DNA from: Oscillospiraceae bacterium
Lineage (GTDB): Bacteria > Bacillota > Clostridia > Oscillospirales > Oscillospiraceae
Direction: 5' to 3'
NCBI GenBank assembly: GCA_017936205.1
Contig: JAGBGB010000187.1
Span: 1-8,161, forward strand
Length of the DNA: 8,161 nt
Under the pieces are notes generated by a model. It was not told the origin of the DNA. It made no database searches and was given only the letters and a program-made list of their open reading frames with translations. This document shows positions 6,701 to 8,161 of the stretch, in pieces. Positions within the stretch are counted from its first letter, which is position 1. The number at the start of each line of letters is the position of its first letter. Both the position numbers and the translations under genes were made by a program.

Positions 6701-8161
6701 GAGCTGGAGCTGTACCAGATCCCGGTGGCTTCTGTTCACGATCTGCCCTACGGAACCTATTATGTTGCCATTGGCGTGAATAAGAAGATCGAATACACCT
6801 ATACCGATGCAGACAAGGCAGCGGGAAAGCCTGATCTAACCTTCCTGAACAGAGGGGACGAGTTCTACTTCGATGCGGTGCGGATCTATGATCCGGTGAA
6901 TGCAGAGGAGGGATCGGATGTGCTGCAGGCTTACAAGGATCATTCCGAAGCATATCCCCAGATCACGGAGCTGCGAGATCTGCTGCTGACAGCAGAGGAA
7001 TTCGGCAGTGCTACGGATAGCCTGATAGGTGCCATCTTCATTGATGCTTCCAAGGACAACAGCGGCAGCCACATTTCCTCTACCATTGCCACTTATAAGG
7101 ATTACGGTCCCAAGAACGAGACCTATCTGCAGCCCGGTCAGTCTGTGGCATTCAAGCTGGTGGTAGACAGTCCTGTATTCCCCAAGAGTCTGGACTTCGG
7201 AGCCAAGACCATTTACGGCGGTAAGGCGGTGCTGGAGGCTGCTGTAGGCAAGGCAGTCCCCAACGGAACCACCGTCACCGGTGAGATGAAGCTGACCAGA
7301 AGGACTACGGTTTCTGCAACCGCCCAGTTCTACAGCCTGAACTTTACTGAGGAAGACTTTACGCTCACAGCGGACGGCAAGGAGTATTACACCTATGTGA
7401 TCCTGACCAATCGGGCTGCCGAAGGAAGTGCCAATGTGCTGTCCGTTACGGATATCAAGGCTGCCTTCGACACGAAGCCTGCTGAGGAGGAGAAACGGAG
7501 CCTGCCTGCAACGGTGAAATACATGGTAGACTCGGATGCCTATTTGGTAGCAGATGCCTACCTGCGTGGAGCTATGGAAGAGCTGCCTGCAGATCCCGGC
7601 ATGGTGATCCGCCACAGCCTGAATCTTGCCTCGGATATTTCTGTGAACTATCTGGTAGAGAAGCAGGTGCTGGCAGAGTATGACAGCTTCTATCTGGAAT
7701 GCGAGATCCCGGAATATGAGGGGAATTCCCTTGTAGGGGAGCGGACTGTCCGTCTGCAGCCTGTGGAGCGGGGGAGCTATTATTACTTCACACTGGATGG
7801 CTTAACCGCCGTTCATATGAATGATGTGATCCGAGCAACCCTCCGTTGCAAGAAGGACGGCTGGAGCATTGACTCCTTAACAGACAGCTACAGCATCGGC
7901 ACCTATGCCTACTCCCAGCTGAATAAGGTGGGTGTGCCTCAGGAGCTGAAGATCCTGTGTGCCGACCTGCTCCGCTATGGTGCGCAGGCCCAGAGCTATA
8001 AGGGCTATCGTACAAATGCTCTCGTGGATGCAGCCATGACAGAGGCTCACAGAGCCTATCTCAGTGATTTGGAGGCAGTGAGCTTCGGCAACAACAATCG
8101 GGAGCTGCAGGACTGTGCTGCACCTATGGTCAAGTGGGCAGGGAAAGCGCTGAATCTGGAC
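2..8161 (+). CDS. Giant multidomain probable surface/secreted protein, fibro-slime domain-containing (partial at both ends)
   Basis: One uninterrupted frame of 2720 codons fills the window; I translated it throughout and found no stop. Start, ribosome binding site, signal peptide, stop and any anchor are outside. Domains in order (residues counted from base 2): unrecognised N-terminal part 1-236; Glu/Thr linker 237-272; fibro-slime region 273-532 with core 455-532; beta-rich spacers 533-899; linker 900-980; modules A-D 981-1708; InlB-like repeat 1709-1782; Cys/His segment 1783-1838; module E 1839-2012; Cys/His segment 2013-2142; Y-G-Y-D beta domain 2143-2302; unassigned 2303-2534; C-terminal module 2535 onward, cut by the edge. 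The Tyr-, Thr-, Asp- and Gly-rich composition, linkers and tandem beta modules fit an extracellular adhesin-like protein of a gut Clostridia member. No enzyme active site was recognised. The coding call is near certain; adhesion or glycan binding is inference. Confidence 0.96.
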   Translation, partial: MNEQCTIPSAMGFSLYRLSETAALYRSLWEMEDYLDGNPNGTYPHDVYYRFLDAVRQTMDNYDSYNDSMCSDEESKTELAEYNSLLRQRKGELVFANTDTDYIDVSVEIMDFKADSVLFEYLDIPSNHAHRYLYDLLTDKSALAGVSIPWEPGDSTIPAPDGLLKKFATRLTLQELQNGQLIYTPETVEYVANLMMIDQTWNSEKSSAFLNSLPGDDCRWFLKKIEAVQKRAAGILEEEPTEPEATEETTEGTGEEATEETTEVEETPKTPEQLRAEALGSMEDTISKTEEFTLNGVAGKHNGGVLLSKNCTTAFDLAYYALNNMWRSVGENDILDDGDETTTDHPYNTTVPERARLRMYWDPAVEMYTFDATNQVIYNGAYIYNSLPLKETVTPVNTPRFMPIDGLGFEKDGVETDRSTYYSTQGFGSRTDGGNYHFTLHASGSFVYYEDQELYFSFLGDDDVYFFIDGKMVMDIGGAHQAAGTDFSLNRDALVKKGLDLKDGEIYSFDMFYAERHTTGSNMRFCTNMHIMDTQTITTKGQYLVETEGQSTVDRTTGMGEPLQENAIRNIGDTVAYSFELLNIRDVAVEELEFKDDSLGTKLSPTEIVLTDPQRTNGALTEIGDISLYYRSYDYETGKTDGSTLQVCSASEMLSMIDALKTEVGKDQPLPEGSYWVTLGAETGVADLQALLAAGVPSMCQLTIYGFRRNMGSEDTPYVNTVVSNCSYVKTENSLVGIQQERISITGSASRMLRVPSMDDLVPPVAQRVQIVLDYGKPVQIPIASLREKIFVVDPVTVGDYVGLITKGANGETHRELTEQPRCQETGDALTGSSGTFTRKGDVLEYRLGKMMSSMEKVLVVFSLGNYSVYAGSQSRVHPYVLLELQLIPATTMYYETDFTTGVFGTEAVGTNLGWEDPKGTANAAEELQNNGYEKDQYPTEADQGEALSGTAAQAPSAPTLKAPTKAAANGLGASVLSGDYVMLDFYDDAAGAWAANALTATLDTQRGVLYGSFGGASDPQIKMSEQKLDYVIKSGDQLRVRIKVKLDAGEAVGFEAFFQLDGNTGYSEDYSIQDDSQWETGYYRTMVLNIPDSYVGKTLNAIRLDPMHGTTAGRPNGTYEIDYMYIGSEADAPDDRHVSTDTLFFDFTNTASDRHRYALPQYGGQNCDTTGWQGLQYIASTSEKSAPYEFAYEADDVHDVVGTVTHSPNVATSEKNSLSIELKGLQYDPHKAEVLQLRVKMNNMVCGTYSPFIRFWYSGGYEEKYHRVNAQNVRDGEFQIITIPLSDAIRKLDSITSIKLGCHEFAVSVDSTVTYDYIYIGPRAGAPVQEALYFDFTDTEEDRMRYENEVYCGHNYDVGNWKGTWREGKGFDSVTHGDGYISVNTNNVGYTYTYVQTGDNGEPENLHYIPDKADVVAIRFKISDTMSVQNSSYVVFNYAKNGKTTYETGQKIPITAGMHPEKGYITLVGKNTTEGILSADYLNGLRVNFYNLVGTGTITIDYIYMGPEHGVPSDEKLFFDFTNTYVDLNRYSSNTYGFHTDYDTNSDKWIAAAGTTKTISKTGEGSITANHMTSTQAIYLETTDGTSSYATKPLNYRPSIGDMVQIRFKMSGLKRYNEFTNLCLYYGVDDTLIDGTNYTSLGRIDDADFDGEYMVLTAALDDSFTSAQLVQSVRVSLNGIVSTDETVPGTLTVDYIYIGQESELPTPRYTVTYQNEAGTVLETQVVHKGEASVYQGATPKKNSDGTYHYTFKSWVTTANAAVNLNNITSNLTLKPSFTAEAHKWKNTVIQEHSCTTNKVIYAVCTVCSYEHTYASEYATGHSFVGGKCTVCGVENEGTLLHFQEGSPELSYDWSTRRQTGEPNFQTAVPGYMTANYNKASTAECYVGMNVKDPKNNIAHKVSTPDEIIQVRLKLTMDQVQELAANSYRVYLHTSDMSGSYDEAHGSYPYSVSVDQGGYTILSFPMPLIAIGNTIEAVRVDFFRGMASVTGLTGTYSIDYIYFGHCCDAPVPQHAWNSGELTKEPTCLEEGERSHTCFYCDATSTSAVGVVDHEYVILKVTASTCNTHGMTEGSWCKWCHKYKSDKHIPQQQPLASHKFVYTDNGDGTHTVTCGNEGCTYQAGQSHSFYYGVCRCGAKEPDHMVYGYDPSYLDDKELSNGTSLFVHGAGVTMNDQQGETGGTYTRGTFSFTGTGFDLISRTGKDQAAIRVAVYSKETMTQDSCVKSLTVYNKGELELYQIPVASVHDLPYGTYYVAIGVNKKIEYTYTDADKAAGKPDLTFLNRGDEFYFDAVRIYDPVNAEEGSDVLQAYKDHSEAYPQITELRDLLLTAEEFGSATDSLIGAIFIDASKDNSGSHISSTIATYKDYGPKNETYLQPGQSVAFKLVVDSPVFPKSLDFGAKTIYGGKAVLEAAVGKAVPNGTTVTGEMKLTRRTTVSATAQFYSLNFTEEDFTLTADGKEYYTYVILTNRAAEGSANVLSVTDIKAAFDTKPAEEEKRSLPATVKYMVDSDAYLVADAYLRGAMEELPADPGMVIRHSLNLASDISVNYLVEKQVLAEYDSFYLECEIPEYEGNSLVGERTVRLQPVERGSYYYFTLDGLTAVHMNDVIRATLRCKKDGWSIDSLTDSYSIGTYAYSQLNKVGVPQELKILCADLLRYGAQAQSYKGYRTNALVDAAMTEAHRAYLSDLEAVSFGNNNRELQDCAAPMVKWAGKALNLD
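710..817 (+). other. Acidic Glu/Thr-rich linker (residues 237-272)
   Basis: About 36 residues made almost wholly of Glu, Thr, Pro, Ala and Gly, with the small unit E-E-T-T-E recurring (E-E-T-T-E-G, then E-E-T-T-E-V). The DNA is correspondingly repetitive in GAG/GAA and ACC/ACT codons. Such linkers are normally disordered and separate folded domains in exported Gram-positive proteins. Here it lies just upstream of the fibro-slime region, possibly within the larger unit, since the preceding 130 residues also have fibro-slime-like features. Confidence 0.8.
818..1597 (+). other. Fibro-slime (PA14-like) domain region (residues 273-532; core 455-532)
   Basis: The core contains the hallmarks of the fibro-slime family (TIGR02148): F-S-F-L-G-D-D-D-V-Y-F-F-I-D-G-K (residues 456-471), then D-I-G-G-A-H (475-480), then F-Y-A-E-R-H-T-T-G-S-N (512-522) followed by a closing strand, R-F-C-T-N-M. 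The family consensus usually has Trp where this protein has Tyr465 (D-D-D-V-W). Upstream, A-F-D-L-A-Y-Y-A-L-N-N-M-W (about 314-326) and the Y-H-F-T-L strand near 436-440 probably complete the beta-sandwich. PA14-like folds bind carbohydrates in several adhesins and glycosidases, and fibro-slime domains occur in surface proteins of Fibrobacter, Dictyostelium and gut Clostridia. The domain call is strong; the ligand is unknown. Confidence 0.9.
1598..2281 (+). other. Beta-rich spacer with a DUF11-like strand pattern (residues 533-760)
   Basis: After the fibro-slime core, residues 571-600 read I-G-D-T-V-A-Y-S-F-E-L-L-N-I-R-D-V-A-V, followed by E-F-K-D-D-S-L-G. This matches the general pattern of DUF11-type and adhesin repeats (hydrophobic-G-D-x-V-x-Y, N-x-x-D/G, then an acidic D-D turn). 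The following 150 residues alternate beta-like stretches with Tyr-rich segments (S-L-Y-Y-R-S-Y-D-Y) and have no family I can name. The DUF11 comparison is moderate to weak because the match covers only about 30 residues. Confidence 0.45.
2282..2698 (+). other. Beta module V-L-D-Y-G...Y-Y-E-T-D-F (residues 761-899), unassigned
   Basis: This block starts with V-A-Q-R-V-Q-I-V-L-D-Y-G-K-P-V-Q-I-P-I and ends with L-E-L-Q-L-I-P-A-T-T-M-Y-Y-E-T-D-F. Giant surface proteins of gut Clostridia, as I remember them, often carry a module that opens with V-L-D-Y-G-x-x-V and closes with V-x-P-A-x-x-x-Y-Y-E-D-D-F. In those proteins it looks like a cadherin- or Ig-like beta-sandwich. I do not know an official family name. 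The interior here, including a Gly/Ser/Thr run at about residues 828-838, looks divergent. Confidence 0.45.
2699..2941 (+). other. Low-complexity Ala/Pro/Thr-rich linker (residues 900-980)
   Basis: Following the Y-Y-E-T-D-F motif, the sequence becomes Gly-, Glu-, Ala-, Pro- and Thr-rich (for example A-A-Q-A-P-S-A-P-T-L-K-A-P-T-K-A-A-A-N) with little hydrophobic core. It is most simply a flexible linker separating the N-terminal fibro-slime half from the tandem modules that follow. Confidence 0.7.
2942..3391 (+). repeat. Tandem surface module A (residues 981-1130), shortest copy
   Basis: First of five related modules. It begins Y-V-M-L-D-F-Y-D-D, a divergent form of the L-F-F-D-F-T opening in later copies. 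It carries the central strand S-G-D-Q-L-R-V-R-I-K-V (about 1035-1045) and ends with L-N-A-I-R-L-D, then Y-E-I-D-Y-M-Y-I-G (1120-1128). At about 150 residues it is shorter than copies B-D because it lacks most of the segment between the opening motif and the central strand. The order of strands suggests a jelly-roll or Ig-like beta-sandwich, possibly carbohydrate-binding; that is inference. Confidence 0.7.
3431..3997 (+). repeat. Tandem surface module B (residues 1144-1332)
   Basis: It opens with L-F-F-D-F-T-N-T, then D-R-H-R-Y. The central strand is A-E-V-L-Q-L-R-V-K-M (about 1233-1242) and the module closes with S-I-K-L-G-C, then Y-D-Y-I-Y-I-G (about 1316-1322). The shared opening, centre and close define the same repeat as modules C and D. 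The middle of this copy is more AT-rich than the rest of the gene (about 44% GC over bases 3541-3840 by hand count). Confidence 0.8.
3998..4552 (+). repeat. Tandem surface module C (residues 1333-1517)
   Basis: It opens with L-Y-F-D-F-T-D-T, then D-R-M-R-Y, and has a Trp-containing segment (N-W-K-G-T-W). The central strand is A-D-V-V-A-I-R-F-K-I (about 1414-1423) and the close is L-N-G-L-R-V-N-F, then I-T-I-D-Y-I-Y-M-G (1499-1507). It abuts module B with only a nine-residue joint (P-R-A-G-A-P-V-Q-E) and module D with a similar one, so the copies form a continuous array. Confidence 0.82.
4553..5125 (+). repeat. Tandem surface module D (residues 1518-1708)
   Basis: It opens with L-F-F-D-F-T-N-T, then D-L-N-R-Y, and has a Trp in the following segment (D-K-W-I-A). 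The central strand is G-D-M-V-Q-I-R-F-K-M (about 1602-1611) and the close is V-Q-S-V-R-V-S-L, then L-T-V-D-Y-I-Y-I-G (1692-1700). Modules B, C and D are 185-191 residues each and the best matched of the set. After D the array is interrupted by an InlB-like repeat and a Cys/His segment. Confidence 0.82.
5126..5347 (+). other. InlB B-repeat-like beta-grasp segment (residues 1709-1782)
   Basis: The sequence begins R-Y-T-V-T-Y-Q-N-E-A-G-T-V-L-E-T and continues with V-H-K-G-E, G-A-T-P-K-K, then Y-H-Y-T-F-K-S-W and T-L-K-P-S-F. This follows the Listeria-Bacteroides/InlB B-repeat pattern: Y-x-V-x-Y, an N/G-x-x-G turn, G-x-x-x-x-Y/P, Y-x-F-x-x-W, then a last strand ending in Y/F. The usual G-W is S-W here. 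These 70-80 residue units act as spacers or adhesive modules in many secreted Firmicutes proteins. A single copy is present. Confidence 0.72.
5348..5515 (+). other. Cys/His-rich zinc-ribbon-like segment 1 (residues 1783-1838)
   Basis: It contains H-K-W (H1783), H-S-C (H1793, C1795), C-T-V-C (C1805, C1808), H1812, then G-H-S-F-V-G-G-K-C-T-V-C-G (H1822, C1829, C1832). Segments with this C-x-x-C plus H-x-F/Y-x-x-G-x-C-x-x-C-G spacing recur in giant secreted proteins of gut Clostridia. The paired CxxC knuckles suggest metal (zinc) binding or disulfide formation; neither can be decided from sequence. It links the InlB-like repeat to module E. Confidence 0.7.
5516..6037 (+). repeat. Divergent module E (residues 1839-2012)
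   Basis: Fifth copy of the module, separated from A-D. The opening has drifted to L-L-H-F-Q-E-G in place of L-F-F-D-F-T, and the D-R-x-R-Y motif is replaced by L-S-Y-D-W. The central strand D-E-I-I-Q-V-R-L-K-L (about 1906-1915) and the close I-E-A-V-R-V-D-F, then Y-S-I-D-Y-I-Y-F-G (1996-2004), are retained. Right after the close are two adjacent Cys (G-H-C-C-D) leading into the second Cys/His segment. Confidence 0.75.
6038..6427 (+). other. Cys/His-rich segment 2 with several CxxC-type knuckles (residues 2013-2142)
   Basis: Landmarks are P-T-C-L-E-E-G (C2027), H-T-C-F-Y-C (H2035, C2037, C2040), H2053, S-T-C-N-T-H-G (C2065, H2068), W-C-K-W-C-H (C2076, C2079, H2080), then N-G-D-G-T-H-T-V-T-C (H2109, C2113), C2118, and H-S-F-Y-Y-G-V-C-R-C-G (H2126, C2133, C2135). 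It appears to hold about three successive sub-repeats of the same kind as segment 1. The regular spacing favours structural metal sites or disulfides over chance. No function is known to me. Confidence 0.7.
6428..6907 (+). other. Y-G-Y-D beta-sandwich-like domain, possible ligand-binding module (residues 2143-2302)
   Basis: It begins V-Y-G-Y-D-P-S-Y and L-S-N-G-T-S, has a central strand pair G-T-F-S-F-T-G-T-G-F-D-L-I-S-R-T-G (about 2167-2182 and on), and ends with F-Y-F-D-A-V-R-I-Y-D-P-V. The F-S-F-T-G-T-G-hydrophobic pattern, followed by a Y-Q-I-P-V strand and Y-G-T-Y-Y-V-A-I-G-V, is typical of jelly-roll domains of the carbohydrate-binding kind. I have seen this arrangement in gut Clostridia surface proteins but cannot give a family name. 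Confidence 0.5.
6908..7603 (+). other. Unassigned region between the Y-G-Y-D domain and the C-terminal module (residues 2303-2534)
   Basis: It starts with a helical-looking stretch (L-Q-A-Y-K-D-H-S-E, then I-T-E-L-R-D-L-L-L). Next comes a beta-rich part containing G-A-I-F-I-D-A-S-K-D, L-Q-P-G-Q-S-V-A-F-K-L and L-D-F-G-A-K, followed by Y-Y-T-Y-V-I-L-T-N and S-V-T-D-I-K-A-A-F. A short acidic/basic joint (E-E-E-K-R) is at about 2495-2499. The layout suggests one Ig-like or jelly-roll fold with a helical lead-in. No family recognised. Confidence 0.4.
7604..8161 (+). other. C-terminal module of the fragment, cut by the window edge (residues 2535-2720)
   Basis: It begins I-R-H-S-L-N-L-A-S-D-I-S-V-N-Y and passes through beta strands ending Y-Y-Y-F-T-L-D-G-L, then M-N-D-V-I-R-A-T-L. 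A helical part follows, L-K-I-L-C-A-D-L-L-R-Y-G-A-Q-A-Q and Y-L-S-D-L-E-A-V. The last residues, W-A-G-K-A-L-N-L-D, restart the pattern S-L-N-L seen at the module start, so a second half-repeat is probably entered at the edge. I recall similar A-D-L-L-R-Y-G-A modules near the ends of giant gut Clostridia proteins, but they have no family name known to me. Confidence 0.5.

Noticed and set aside
4457..6739. Long minus-strand open frame of 760 codons as a gene
   Set aside because: It is codon-aligned with the well-supported sense frame, has no recognisable domain, and its His/Ile/Arg-rich composition is what antisense of this gene would give.
6836..7615. Minus-strand open frame of 259 codons
   Set aside because: Same antisense phase and no domain; it ends at a sense CTA codon.
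2..8161. A defence, toxin-antitoxin or biosynthetic system in the window
   Set aside because: There is only one gene, and none of its domains are nuclease, helicase, transferase or synthase-like to my reading.

Overview
The whole 8161-base window lies inside one very large plus-strand reading frame. The frame starting at base 2 runs 2720 codons to the last base without a stop. Neither the start codon nor the stop codon is in the window, so this is an internal slice of a giant gene (at least about 300 kDa of protein by residue count). I see no second gene, RNA gene, mobile element, CRISPR array, intergenic region, promoter or terminator.

The protein is modular and looks secreted or surface-displayed. 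From N to C it has: (1) an unrecognised region ending in an acidic Glu/Thr linker; (2) a fibro-slime (PA14-like) domain, the clearest family match; (3) beta-rich spacer segments, one resembling the DUF11/surface-adhesin repeat type; (4) an Ala/Pro/Thr linker; (5) four consecutive related modules of about 150-190 residues that each end in a variant of I-D-Y-I-Y-I-G; (6) an InlB B-repeat-like segment; (7) a short Cys/His-rich segment; (8) a fifth, divergent copy of the module; (9) a longer Cys/His-rich segment with several CxxC-type pairs; (10) a probable beta-sandwich domain beginning Y-G-Y-D; (11) unassigned sequence; (12) a C-terminal module that the window edge cuts.

The domain set, codon use (TTA, CTA and TCA rare) and roughly 50-60% GC recall giant surface proteins of gut Clostridia (Oscillospiraceae/Ruminococcaceae-like Firmicutes). 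That assignment rests on remembered sequence style, not on a search. The likely role is adhesion to, or display on, host, microbial or plant glycans or proteins at the cell surface. No catalytic domain is recognisable. The signal peptide and cell-wall anchor or dockerin that would settle its location lie outside the window.
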